The notes under the pieces are model-generated. The model saw only the letters and a program-made list of their open reading frames with translations, was not told the DNA's origin and made no database searches. A program made the position numbers and the translations under genes. A DNA stretch of 38,288 nt, from NCBI GenBank assembly GCA_020627965.1, contig JAHDFX010000030.1:1-38288 (forward strand). The letters are read 5' to 3'. This stretch comes from Saprospiraceae bacterium (GTDB lineage: Bacteria; Bacteroidota; Bacteroidia; Chitinophagales; Saprospiraceae). Positions 23,097 through 31,918 of this stretch are shown here, one piece after another. Each line of letters opens with the position of its first letter. Within the stretch, counting starts at the first letter, position 1.

Positions 23097-24077
23097 TTAT
23101 TTTACTTTTAAGAATTTAAATAATGTATTACCAAAAGCTGCATTGGCTGGTTTATCTTCAAGTAATTTTAGTATATCACTTCTTTTCATTCCATAGGGGT
23201 CCCACGATAGTTCTTCTTTTTGAAGAAGAAAATTATTGTCATTTTCATGAAGCTCAATGAATTTATTGAAACCTATTCTCCCTTGACTTCTATTAATTCC
23301 ACAGGCACACAAAAGAAATCCACCGTCCTGGATTATCGCATTATAAGTATCTCGTATTTTTTCTATGAACTCATAATTTTCGATTACCGCTGTTACAAAA
23401 TGTTCTGTTACTATGTCATATTTTTCTCTAACAGAGAAGAAAATTTCATGATTTGTCAAATCTCCTTGTAACGTAGTTGTCTTTATTCCTTCGTAATTAA
23501 TTATTCCTTCCTTTTCAATTAAATCAATAAATACATCTTGGATGCTTAGTTCAAATCCTTGAATATCAATCTTTCTGTCTTTTTTTACTGTTTCCCAATT
23601 CTTCCTAATGATATCTATACACAACAGAGGGAATGAACACTTATCCGTTACTACAAGGTCAATATTCATCTTAAAAGGTAAGCTTTCCAATACCCTTTTT
23701 AAGATTATAGTATAAGTGTAGTGATGTATAAAACTTGCTACACCAGCCTCTAGAATAACTACAGAATCACCATCAGAAAACTTGTTAATAAAAATATCTC
23801 TTAGAGTATCTTGAAGCCATAGTCTCTGTTCTTTTACTAAAAACCAACCGCCAGCAGGAGGATTATTGTCTGGATGAAATTTTTCGGCTAATTCTCTAGA
23901 CTTAACAGAAGGTTCTATTTGCCCATTATTAAAATGAATTTTTTGAATAATATCCGCTGTAATTTCATATGGTGTATTAAATACTCTATCTTTATGATAA
24001 CCACAAGGAATTATTTTGTTATCCTCTAAATAACAATCTGATGTTTTTTTACTATTTAACTCTATCTGTAACAACAT
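23097..24077 (-). CDS. SAM-dependent methyltransferase-like protein
   Basis: A 326-residue protein with a Rossmann-type methyltransferase core. SVVILEAGVASFIHHYTY stands where motif I (usually D/ExGxGxG) is expected, IDLVVTDKCSFPLLCIDI resembles motif II with its acidic ribose-binding residue, EKYDIVTEHFVTAVI fits motif IV, and IQDGGFLLCACG is the strand-5 motif. Motif I lacks the usual second and third glycines, so substrate or cofactor use may be unusual. The N-terminal 90 residues are of unknown type. Its start is 6 bases from the divergent Roco gene, so the two are probably co-regulated or one start is wrong. No substrate can be assigned. Confidence 0.55.
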   Translation of the reverse strand: MLLQIELNSKKTSDCYLEDNKIIPCGYHKDRVFNTPYEITADIIQKIHFNNGQIEPSVKSRELAEKFHPDNNPPAGGWFLVKEQRLWLQDTLRDIFINKFSDGDSVVILEAGVASFIHHYTYTIILKRVLESLPFKMNIDLVVTDKCSFPLLCIDIIRKNWETVKKDRKIDIQGFELSIQDVFIDLIEKEGIINYEGIKTTTLQGDLTNHEIFFSVREKYDIVTEHFVTAVIENYEFIEKIRDTYNAIIQDGGFLLCACGINRSQGRIGFNKFIELHENDNNFLLQKEELSWDPYGMKRSDILKLLEDKPANAAFGNTLFKFLKVK

Positions 24078-24083
24078 CTGGCA

Positions 24084-26438
24084 ATGTATTTTAATGAATT
24101 ACTATCTGAATCTAGATACTCAAAGAAGCTAAATTTAGCAAACATATTAAAAGAACAAAAACTCTTCGATGATTTTTTGAAAGATAAATCACAAGCAGAA
24201 CGTTCCAAAATTATACAGGCTAAGTTACTTGAGGTAGATATGAAGGATATAAAACATGTTGATTTGACAGGAAATAGTTTAGATATCATTCCTGAGTTTA
24301 TATTCCATATACCGAATTTAGTTACTTTAATACTTAAAAGAAATAAAATTAGGATAATCTCAGAAAAAATTAAGTTACTAAAACGTCTTGAAACATTAGA
24401 TTTAAGTGAAAATTCTTTTGTAGACTTTCCTACTAGCATATTGTCAATTAGTAATTTAAAAAATCTGAACCTACAGTTGAATAACATCTCTTGTTTACCT
24501 GACAAAATTGACGAACTATTCAATCTTGAACATTTTAGTATTTATGCGAATAATTTAGAGGCGTTACCTAAGTCTCTTTTAAATATAGACAATCTGAAAG
24601 AATTTGAGTTTCATTCCAATGATATTAAAGTGATTTTCGATAAACCTATTGAAACAATTCCTGCAGAAATATATAATCAAGGAATACGAGGAATTAATGC
24701 TTATCTACTATCAATAGATGGTAAAAGTGTAGAAAAATCTTATGAGGCCAAACTTGTTATTATAGGGAATAGTGGTGTAGGAAAAACGACATTAATTGAA
24801 AATTTATTGAATGAATCTTATGGCACTCTTTCTCATTCAAGTACTCATGGGGTTGAGGTTAGGGAATGGATGATAGATGGAGAACATTTAGGTTTGGAGC
24901 GTGATGTCACTTTTAAGCTTAATGTTTGGGACTTTGGTGGGCAGGGAGTTTATAGAGAACTCCAACAATTTTTTTGTTCTCAGAACACATTTTACATTTA
25001 TGTTACTTGCTCTAATAAAGAGATATCCAGAGATAAATATACTACAGATAGTTACTGGTTGTCAAGCATCCGCTCTTTAAGCTATAACCCCATGACCAAC
25101 CACTACAGTCCTATCATCTGTGTCATTAATAAATGTGACCAAGAGAATGGGTTAAATAGAAGCATACAGGAAAACTTGCTTCATCAGTTCAAAGAAAGCA
25201 TAGTAGATATGCAAGAAGTCAGTTGTAAAAAAGGTAAGGGAATTAAAGAGCTAAGAGCGTCTATATTTAGAAATATCAACAGAATAAACATTGAAAATGC
25301 TCCACTTGCTGATACAATTAGCAATAATTGGTTTAATCTGAAAAATAATATTCTAAGATTGAAAAAAGGCAGAAAAGCTATACTTACGAAAAGAGAATAT
25401 GAGCAATTATACCGAGAGCATAAACTTGAAAAAAATGAAGCAGAGGCGTTGTTAAAGTTTATGCATAGTACAGGTATGCTTGTATATTTTGAAACTAATT
25501 CAGAATTAAGGTGGTTTATTTTATTAGAAGTAAAGGTGCTTCTTGAAGTAACTCATAAATTGTATTTTAATTTACCTTCCCAACAAAGAAACAACGGCAT
25601 TATCACTATTGATGATTTTGAAGAATTAGTACATGGTGTTAACATGGAATGGGATCGGTTACTTTATTTTTTGAAATGGTTCAATATTATTCATGAAGTT
25701 GAGGAAAAAAGTGGAAAGTATCTTATTCCTCCATTATTACCAACAAGAACTGCTAATATTCCTGAATACTTGGAAAAAAATGATAGAAGTGTTAATATAA
25801 CATATAATTTTAATCCCTTTATTCCTGCAAGTTTATTTTATAAAATTTTGACAAAGAATTATGAATTGATAGACAATGCAAAAATTTCTAGCAGTGTTAT
25901 TATTTTCTCCTACAAAGGAGATAAAGTTGTACTAGAAGAGAACTGGAAAGAAAACACTTTATTACTAAAAGGGATGTCTACTAGCTCATGTCTAGAATTT
26001 ATGCTTCAAATTCAATTTGATATTTTTGTTTGCTTTAATACAATCTGCAAGTCTAAAAATATGAAAAACTACAATATGGGGGGGCGGGAAAGTCTAAAGC
26101 AGTTAATTAGATTAAATCAAACAATACCTAAGGATGAAATAGATAAAATAAAATCCAGACTATTAGGAAAATCAAGACCTGATAATAAATTAAGTATGAA
26201 TGAAGCTAACATGTTAGAGGGAGATATATCTAAAGGCTTATTAAGTCAGGTAATCAATAAATTAGTTGAAAGATGGAAAGGATGCGGAATTATCGGTGAG
26301 CTTCGTCGTGAGTATGAACAACTATATAGTGGAAGAAATATATCATTAACTATTACACGAGATGTCTATGAGGCTAGAATGAATGCACTTGGGCAGGTGC
26401 TTGTCGAAATTATAAAGGAGTATACAGAAAAAGTTTAA
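24084..26438 (+). CDS. Roco-family protein (LRR-Roc GTPase-COR)
   Basis: A 784-residue protein. Residues about 50-185 hold six leucine-rich repeats (for example LVTLILKRNKIRIISEKIK, LEHFSIYANNLEALPKSL). The Roc GTPase spans about 220-395, with P-loop GNSGVGKT (228-235), G3 DFGGQ (283-287), G4 NKCD (349-352) and the G5-like SCKKGKG. The COR domain follows (about 405-670; motifs MEWDRLLYFLKWFNIIHEV, LIPPLLP). A 120-residue helical C-terminal extension has no recognised domain. Roco proteins are the bacterial relatives of LRRK2: GTP-cycle-controlled dimers with regulatory LRRs. All GTP-binding motifs are intact. It lies between mobile elements in an AT-rich stretch, suggesting horizontal transfer. 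Its partner may be the divergent methyltransferase. Confidence 0.9.
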   Translation: MYFNELLSESRYSKKLNLANILKEQKLFDDFLKDKSQAERSKIIQAKLLEVDMKDIKHVDLTGNSLDIIPEFIFHIPNLVTLILKRNKIRIISEKIKLLKRLETLDLSENSFVDFPTSILSISNLKNLNLQLNNISCLPDKIDELFNLEHFSIYANNLEALPKSLLNIDNLKEFEFHSNDIKVIFDKPIETIPAEIYNQGIRGINAYLLSIDGKSVEKSYEAKLVIIGNSGVGKTTLIENLLNESYGTLSHSSTHGVEVREWMIDGEHLGLERDVTFKLNVWDFGGQGVYRELQQFFCSQNTFYIYVTCSNKEISRDKYTTDSYWLSSIRSLSYNPMTNHYSPIICVINKCDQENGLNRSIQENLLHQFKESIVDMQEVSCKKGKGIKELRASIFRNINRINIENAPLADTISNNWFNLKNNILRLKKGRKAILTKREYEQLYREHKLEKNEAEALLKFMHSTGMLVYFETNSELRWFILLEVKVLLEVTHKLYFNLPSQQRNNGIITIDDFEELVHGVNMEWDRLLYFLKWFNIIHEVEEKSGKYLIPPLLPTRTANIPEYLEKNDRSVNITYNFNPFIPASLFYKILTKNYELIDNAKISSSVIIFSYKGDKVVLEENWKENTLLLKGMSTSSCLEFMLQIQFDIFVCFNTICKSKNMKNYNMGGRESLKQLIRLNQTIPKDEIDKIKSRLLGKSRPDNKLSMNEANMLEGDISKGLLSQVINKLVERWKGCGIIGELRREYEQLYSGRNISLTITRDVYEARMNALGQVLVEIIKEYTEKV

Positions 26439-26455
26439 AACATGGTTGTCAGGGA

Positions 26456-26554
26456 GTGTTCAGAAAAGTCTGTCATTTTTAATTTGAAATATGTTTAGAA
26501 AATGGTATTGTTCACTAAAGTGTGTCAAAATTAAAAAAATTGACAACTGAACGC
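26456..26554. repeat. Short degenerate inverted-repeat element (MITE-like or IS scar)
   Basis: GTGTTCAG at 26456-26463 and CTGAACGC at 26547-26554 face each other. Further in, the left side reads GTCATTTTTAATTTGA and the right side, on the other strand, GTCAATTTTTTTAATTTTGA. The whole 99-base stretch is thus a loose palindrome between the Roco gene and the next lipoprotein gene. It contains no ORF. The ends look like insertion-sequence ends, but no transposase is present. Confidence 0.35.
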
Positions 26555-26579
26555 TAGACTGTTAGAAGATTATCTTAAA

Positions 26580-27113
26580 ATGATGATGCATAAACCGGTT
26601 TTATTCTTTATCCTAATTCTGATAGGGTGTACTTCAAAAAAAAATACAATAAATCAATATACGTATCCAGAGGAAATTGTTAAGTACAATTTAGAGCCTA
26701 AATACGATAGTGCCAAAATGATACTTTATGAAGCTCAAATCTATCGAAGTAGATTTGGTTTTCTTAATGGAAGAGAAATAAATTATGATTCAACAAAAAG
26801 AAGACCTTTTGTTGAGTGTGAACTAAAATTTGGAGAATTGGACATCAATCAAAGTAGAGACACAATAGAAATTTCTTTGTTTATGAGGAAAGGTGGCTCA
26901 GTTTCCGCAGTAATGATTCGCCCAACTCCTTATTCCGTAATTTTTATTAATGGCATTCCGTCAAGAATAAGAATTAGTGGTGCAGGGCATTCCTCCATAG
27001 AATCTGAGATTAATGAATATAGTTTAGAGATTTTGAAAGAGGAACTGAAATTACATTATGACAATCTAAATCCTTGGTTAAAACAAGAAGCAAAGAAAAG
27101 AGGTTATCTCTAA
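26580..27113 (+). CDS. Hypothetical lipoprotein
   Basis: A 177-residue protein whose start has three tandem Met codons; any could be used. A short lipoprotein signal (KPVLFFILILIGC, lipobox LIGC) places it in the membrane facing the periplasm. The mature part begins with Lys/Asn-rich sequence, then contains predicted beta strands (FVECELKFGELDI, TIEISLFMRKGG, YSVIFINGIPSRIRI) and ends in a helical, charged tail. I recognise no family. It follows the Roco gene after a small inverted-repeat element in the same direction. No functional link is evident. Confidence 0.65.
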   Translation: MMMHKPVLFFILILIGCTSKKNTINQYTYPEEIVKYNLEPKYDSAKMILYEAQIYRSRFGFLNGREINYDSTKRRPFVECELKFGELDINQSRDTIEISLFMRKGGSVSAVMIRPTPYSVIFINGIPSRIRISGAGHSSIESEINEYSLEILKEELKLHYDNLNPWLKQEAKKRGYL

Positions 27114-27318
27114 AAGTGTTTATGTAAAGCTTTTAGGCTTAGTTGAGTACAAGGTCTATTTCAAGAACAATCTATTTAGGATGGCTCTTTTTCTTATATA
27201 AGTTCAACAGTTTCTATTCACTGCCTATGCAAAAGTTCGCCTATATACTGAACAAAATCTGCCGACTAATATTCTTTCATTTCTTCCCCCTATCGAACAT
27301 CTCTTATTTTTTGCCAAC

Positions 27319-27348
27319 AAAAAAAGCCTCCGCAACAAATGCGGAGGC
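27319..27348 (-). terminator. Intrinsic terminator of the metalloprotease transcript
   Basis: GCCTCCGC (27326-27333) and GCGGAGGC (27341-27348) form a perfect GC-rich 8-base-pair stem with a 7-base loop, followed on the minus strand by seven T (27319-27325). It lies about 70 bases beyond the metalloprotease stop. The rest of the 303-base gap between 27113 and 27417 shows no convincing gene. Confidence 0.85.
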
Positions 27349-27416
27349 GTCCATGAGTGTGTCCCTGTAAGACCACTTAGTTTACTTCAAGAGTGATGTT
27401 TTGTTTAGGCGCTGGA

Positions 27417-29360
27417 TTATCTATTGATCGCCAACTTCTGTGTACGAGTTTCACTACCTGCTTTCAGGATGCAGTAGTACATACCTGCTGGTAAATGGCT
27501 GGCATTGAAGTTGATCTGATGACTACCCTTTAGCCGTTCTACACGATCAAGTAATGGGGCAATCATTTGCCCATTTAAATTGAAGACATGAAGACTAACT
27601 TCTGTATCTTCAGGCAAATCAATTTCGATAGTTGTATTGGAGCTGAATGGATTAGGGAATACACGTAAATCAGTTGAATTTAAGATTGCTGTTTCCAGTA
27701 GATCATCCATGCCTTCTGTGATAATGATATTATTGTCGTGTCCTTCTGATACTCTTGCGCCGCCGCAGCCGTCAATAAAAGCATTAAAAATGCCATCCTG
27801 TACATGGAATCCGGCTGTTAAAGTGATCGAGCTTCCTGCATCATAATCAACTGTTCCGCCACCTTGTATGATATTGGATGCTGAGATCGTATTATCAGCT
27901 TCTATATCCACATTTGCATTCGTGCCGTAAGTCGTTGTGAGTATAAGATCATCGGGGCAGCCTGCCGAACAAGCTGTCAGACAATTTGCATTATAGTACT
28001 CTGTTCGTATCAAATTTCCGGGTTGTGGCCCAAATCCGAGTGTGAAATTGATCCCTACATTATTCAGGTGGCAGTAGCTCATGATCGTTCCTCCATTAGC
28101 GGGTACAATCTGACTAGCTGCATTATAGCAGGAAGCGGGAGAAGTGCCAGGGTCTCCGTCATTTGCCCACCAGATATTTCCACAATCGTCGATCTGCGTA
28201 TTGCCGCCTGCATTCCAAAGACAAGAGTGCGTATGTCCTGAACCTAAATTGTGTCCCATTTCATGCGTAAAGACCATAATAGACCAAGAATAAGTAGGCA
28301 CAGGAGTAACTGAAGTTGACATGCTGCCACTTACGGCATAAGGACTATCTCCGCATAGTTGATCGAGATATGCACGCCCGCCTCCGATGCTTCTTGTAGT
28401 GATGAAATGTGCCAGATCGCCGGCATGATTGGGGTTGTTATTGCGAAATGCCGGTAGTATGGCACCCGTAGTCGTCATAGCTGCATAAGGATCAGCAATT
28501 GTCCATACTCCATAAGTAGCAAGGGTCACGGTGATACCTTCATTAGCATAAATAGTAGCCACTTCATTCATCAAAGCTGTGATATAACTGCCTACATTAG
28601 CAAAGCTTGACCCCTGGGCAATGTACATAGCATTATCTGCTTCTACGTATACACTAATACAATCTCCCTGATCTCTTCCCTGTACCTCAACTTCATCGTG
28701 TGGGTGAGGTTTGGGGATGTCGGATTCTTCTACTTCACAAGAAAAATCAGGAGTAGTCGTCAGGTTTCGATCATTGTATAAGATGTAAGTTTCGGTCTCC
28801 TCAGATAATTTTGCTAATACATAATTGCCGTTTTTATCAGAGATCATTGCTCTTACATGGTCATTGTAGATACTTAGGGCTGCCAGTGAGTTCGGTTGTC
28901 CTTTGATAATACCCCTGTAGAATAAACCTGGAAAAGCGTCGTAATCTCGTGGTTCTCCACCATTAATTTTAATTTGAAAATCTTCGGCAGTTACCCGTAC
29001 ACGGGTCAATTCCAATTCAAAGCTTTGTCCGGTTGCTACCGGAATTTCTACACTGATATTTCGTGTGCGACTGTTGTACCAGTTTGTCAGGTTATTCTCA
29101 TTCAGCTCCAGATAAGCTGCATCTGTTACATGTTGGTTGTACGTTTCAGCCAGGTAGTTCTTTTCGGATACGGTGAAGGGCGATATATTGTCAAATGAAC
29201 CGCTGTTCTTCTCTGTTTCTATCATCTGTGCCAGGCGATTCGGTGCGTCTGCTGCACTGTATTCAAATCCGGCTTTTGTATCCATGATTAAATCCTGCGC
29301 GTTGACCTGTAGGCATAAGCTAAGCAGGATAAGACTGAGTATTTTGTTTATATATTTCAT
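27417..29360 (-). CDS. Secreted reprolysin-like zinc metalloprotease with T9SS type-A sorting domain
   Basis: I chose the ATG at 29360 (647 residues) because it begins a typical signal peptide (MKYINKILSLILLSLCLQV); the frame opens 16 codons earlier. A propeptide region of about 200 residues precedes the catalytic domain. The zinc motif HEMGHNLGSGH (about His366-His376, catalytic Glu367) is the adamalysin/reprolysin (metzincin) form. A Met-turn-like GTIMSYCH follows downstream. The C-terminal 80 residues, beginning VFPNPFSSNTTIEI and ending RTQKLAINR, are a type-A T9SS sorting domain, so the protein is exported by the type IX system and probably attached to surface lipopolysaccharide. It is 47 bases downstream of the S74 gene and probably in the same operon. 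Confidence 0.92.
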   Translation of the reverse strand: MKYINKILSLILLSLCLQVNAQDLIMDTKAGFEYSAADAPNRLAQMIETEKNSGSFDNISPFTVSEKNYLAETYNQHVTDAAYLELNENNLTNWYNSRTRNISVEIPVATGQSFELELTRVRVTAEDFQIKINGGEPRDYDAFPGLFYRGIIKGQPNSLAALSIYNDHVRAMISDKNGNYVLAKLSEETETYILYNDRNLTTTPDFSCEVEESDIPKPHPHDEVEVQGRDQGDCISVYVEADNAMYIAQGSSFANVGSYITALMNEVATIYANEGITVTLATYGVWTIADPYAAMTTTGAILPAFRNNNPNHAGDLAHFITTRSIGGGRAYLDQLCGDSPYAVSGSMSTSVTPVPTYSWSIMVFTHEMGHNLGSGHTHSCLWNAGGNTQIDDCGNIWWANDGDPGTSPASCYNAASQIVPANGGTIMSYCHLNNVGINFTLGFGPQPGNLIRTEYYNANCLTACSAGCPDDLILTTTYGTNANVDIEADNTISASNIIQGGGTVDYDAGSSITLTAGFHVQDGIFNAFIDGCGGARVSEGHDNNIIITEGMDDLLETAILNSTDLRVFPNPFSSNTTIEIDLPEDTEVSLHVFNLNGQMIAPLLDRVERLKGSHQINFNASHLPAGMYYCILKAGSETRTQKLAINR

Positions 29361-29407
29361 GGTAATGCTTTTAATAAGTGAAACAAATGTTATTTCATGC
29401 GAAAGCA

Positions 29408-30346
29408 TTACTTACGAATAGCTGCTTTTAGAGCTTCAATTTCTACTTGCTGTTGTTCAATTAGTTCTTGTTGCTCTTTTATTGCTTCTACAAGTATAGG
29501 AATCATGCCTATGTAGTTGACAGATTTGAAAGTTGTTTCGGCAGTTGTTTTTATTTCGTCTACCTCACCTTCTGCTATTTCTTCTTCAGTCAGTTCATCA
29601 TCGACAGGTGTACCTGGTGCCTTAACTTCTTCTACCAGTTCAGGAACGATCTGCTCCAATTCCTGGGCAATAAAACCGTATTGCTGACCAGTAGGAAGTC
29701 CTCGTTCTGCATCATTTTTGAAACGGTAAGTTTTACCTTCTATCTGATTCACTAAAGCAAGTGCATTGTCCAATTGTTTGACATCCTCCTTAGCGTGTCG
29801 GTCAGAAGTAGAGATTACCGTACCTGATACATAAACATTACCTATAAAATAACCCGCATAACCAGATGCCCCGGCTATACTAGAGTAAATACCATAACGA
29901 GTACCTGTTCCTGAATTTCTGATGTAGGAGTAAATACCATACTTAACACCTGTTGATGTAGAATTTGTGTACAAGTAATTGTAGATGCCATAGCCTCTTC
30001 CTGTTCCATAAGGATAAAGTCTGTTGTAGATACCATAAGAGTAGCTGCTAGAACTGCTGTTTTGATACGTATAGTTTCTGAATCCCTGTTTTGTACCTGT
30101 TCCGGCACTGCTGACATAGTTGTTGATACCATATTTTGTTCCTGATGTACTGTAGTAATTCTGCGCTCTTAAAGTGTAGATATTAGAGTTATTGTAAATT
30201 CTCAATTTAGAGCTATTGGAGTTTGTACTACCTATAGCTACATCATTTGAAGAATCAACATGAATTTGTGCATAAGCAGAGTTGGAGATAAGAATAAATG
30301 TTGCAAGAGCAACTAAGAGTAATAAAGTTTGAAAATAAGCTTTCAT
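29408..30346 (-). CDS. Surface protein with repeats and S74 intramolecular chaperone domain
   Basis: A 312-residue protein with an N-terminal signal peptide (to about SNSAYAQ). Residues about 65-165 carry five loosely repeated units with a YGIY(N/S) core at residues 72, 104, 119, 136 and 151, separated by Gly/Thr/Ser-rich spacers; this pattern suggests a trimeric beta-helix fibre. The C-terminal part is an endosialidase-type chaperone (Peptidase S74): TSDRHAKEDVKQLDNALALV with the Ser181/Lys186 cleavage pair, YGFIAQELEQIVPELV, and a final coiled coil (KEQQELIEQQQVEIEALK). S74 domains drive trimer folding of phage tail fibres and cut themselves off. Here there are no phage genes around; the signal peptide and the T9SS protease neighbour point to a cell-surface fibre. 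Confidence 0.88.
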   Translation of the reverse strand: MKAYFQTLLLLVALATFILISNSAYAQIHVDSSNDVAIGSTNSNSSKLRIYNNSNIYTLRAQNYYSTSGTKYGINNYVSSAGTGTKQGFRNYTYQNSSSSSYSYGIYNRLYPYGTGRGYGIYNYLYTNSTSTGVKYGIYSYIRNSGTGTRYGIYSSIAGASGYAGYFIGNVYVSGTVISTSDRHAKEDVKQLDNALALVNQIEGKTYRFKNDAERGLPTGQQYGFIAQELEQIVPELVEEVKAPGTPVDDELTEEEIAEGEVDEIKTTAETTFKSVNYIGMIPILVEAIKEQQELIEQQQVEIEALKAAIRK

Positions 30347-30370
30347 CGTTTTAATTATTTAATAAGTTTA

Positions 30371-30411
30371 TAAAAAAACATCGCTTCATAAGTGCGCACT
30401 GTATCGATGTT
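30371..30411 (-). promoter_or_regulatory. Terminator-shaped hairpin in the leader of the S74 gene
   Basis: AACATCG (30377-30383) and CGATGTT (30405-30411) are perfect complements and enclose the 10-base palindrome AGTGCGCACT (30391-30400). On the minus strand the hairpin runs straight into a T-rich run (complement of about 30372-30378). It lies only some 25 bases before the start of the S74 gene and behind no other minus-strand gene, so it may be an attenuator, a stabilising leader hairpin or a protein-binding site. Confidence 0.5.
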
Positions 30412-30482
30412 ACATCACTATATCTCCCTGCTTTCTGAAAAGTCACCTTGACAGATAAAAAATATTTTATTCAAACTTTTAT

Positions 30483-30490
30483 TAGCTTTG
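30483..30490 (+). promoter_or_regulatory. -7 promoter element of rlmD
   Basis: TAGCTTTG matches the Bacteroidota -7 consensus TAnnTTTG; no clear TTTG is present at -33. Transcription would begin near 30497, after the TTG at 30488, which argues that the real start codon is the GTG at 30515. Confidence 0.45.
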
Positions 30491-30514
30491 TGGAGTACTA
30501 ATAATAATTTACAC

Positions 30515-31918
30515 GTGGGAAGAAAACGATTAAGAATACTCGAAAACGTTGAAATAACGGGAATTGCAGACAAAGGCAAGGCTGTAGGTCGGCATGGAGG
30601 AAAAGTTGTATTTGTAGCCGGAGCAGTGCCCGGCGACCTGGCCGATGTAGTGGTGCTACGCAAGAAAAAAGGCGCACTACAAGGAGAGGTGGAAGAAATG
30701 CTCCGCCCCTCTAAAGATCGTGTAGAGCCTGTATGTGAGCATTTTGGAGTTTGTGGTGGCTGTAAATGGCAAAACCTGAAATATGAGGCACAGCTACATC
30801 ATAAAAGACTTCGTGTCGAGGATGTATTTACTCGTATTGCCAAAATACCATTCCCTGAAATTCCGCCTGTAATCGGTGCTGCTTCATCTGAATATTATCG
30901 GAATAAAATGGAGTTTTCCTTTTCCAACAAAAGATGGATCACTAACGAAGAGGTAGAAGCCAAGACTGTGTTTGAACACCGTAATGCATTGGGTTTCCAT
31001 CGCCCCCGGGCTTTTGATAAAATCGTGGATGTACAACATTGTCATTTACAGCCCGATCCCTCTAATGCTATCCGAAATACTGTCAGAGCCTTCGCATTAA
31101 ACAATGATTATACTTTTTTTGATATAAAGGAACAAAAAGGTCTTCTCCGGCAATTGTTTGTCCGTACAGCAAGTACTGGTGAAGTGATGGTCATTATTAG
31201 TTTCTTCTATGATGATGAGGAAAAACGTGTTGCTTTATTGGATTTTATCAAAGAGCGCTTCCCTCAGATCACATCATTGATGTATTTTATCAATGATAAA
31301 AAGAATGACTCTATATTCGATCTGACACCACATCATTATGCTGGAAACGATTTTATTTATGAAGAACTGGGACATGTTAAATTTAAGGTTGGTCCTAAAT
31401 CTTTTTTCCAGACCAATACAGCCCAGGCGATCAATCTGTACAATGTAATTGTTGATTTTGCTGACCTGAAAGGAACGGAAAATGTCTATGATCTTTATAC
31501 TGGTCTTGGAAGCATTGCCTGTTATATTGCTGATAAATGTAAAAAAGTAGTTGGCATAGAGGAAATTGAAGCAGCCGTCAAAGACGCTCATGAAAATGCC
31601 CTGTTGAATAAGCTCGACAATGTAACTTTCTATGCCGGAGATGTAAAAGATATGCTGGACATGAGCTTTGTAGCCAAGCACGACAAGCCAGACTTGATTA
31701 TAACCGACCCGCCCAGAGCTGGTATGCATCAGACAGTCATACAGACTTTGCTAGAACTCGCAGCTCCCAGAATTGTGTATGTTAGTTGTAATCCCGCCAC
31801 GCAGGCCAGAGACCTTCAATTGCTAGATGAAGACTATAAAATCGTTAAAATTCAGCCTGTTGACATGTTTCCGCATACACATCATATAGAAAATGTAGTT
31901 TTATTAGAAAAAAAATAA
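30515..31918 (+). CDS. rlmD: 23S rRNA (uracil-C5)-methyltransferase, RlmD type
   Basis: Started at the GTG at 30515 (MGRKRLRILENVEI, about 467 residues), because the longer TTG start overlaps a promoter -7 box. An N-terminal TRAM domain (VEITGIADKGKAVGRHGGKVVFV, in part) is followed by the [4Fe-4S] cysteines CEHFGVCGGC and a fourth Cys in QHCHLQP. A SAM-binding core comes next (LYTGLGSIACYIADK, GIEEIEAAV), then ITDPPRAGMH and the catalytic Cys in VYVSCNPATQARDL. Enzymes of this TrmA/RlmD group methylate uracil in 23S rRNA (U1939 in E. coli). The exact target uracil in Bacteroidota could differ. The gene is divergent from the S74 operon. Confidence 0.9.
   Translation: MGRKRLRILENVEITGIADKGKAVGRHGGKVVFVAGAVPGDLADVVVLRKKKGALQGEVEEMLRPSKDRVEPVCEHFGVCGGCKWQNLKYEAQLHHKRLRVEDVFTRIAKIPFPEIPPVIGAASSEYYRNKMEFSFSNKRWITNEEVEAKTVFEHRNALGFHRPRAFDKIVDVQHCHLQPDPSNAIRNTVRAFALNNDYTFFDIKEQKGLLRQLFVRTASTGEVMVIISFFYDDEEKRVALLDFIKERFPQITSLMYFINDKKNDSIFDLTPHHYAGNDFIYEELGHVKFKVGPKSFFQTNTAQAINLYNVIVDFADLKGTENVYDLYTGLGSIACYIADKCKKVVGIEEIEAAVKDAHENALLNKLDNVTFYAGDVKDMLDMSFVAKHDKPDLIITDPPRAGMHQTVIQTLLELAAPRIVYVSCNPATQARDLQLLDEDYKIVKIQPVDMFPHTHHIENVVLLEKK

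Noticed and set aside
29408-30346. Prophage tail-fibre interpretation of the S74-domain gene.
   Set aside because: No phage structural, integrase or lysis genes are nearby, the protein has a signal peptide and its operon partner is a T9SS protease.
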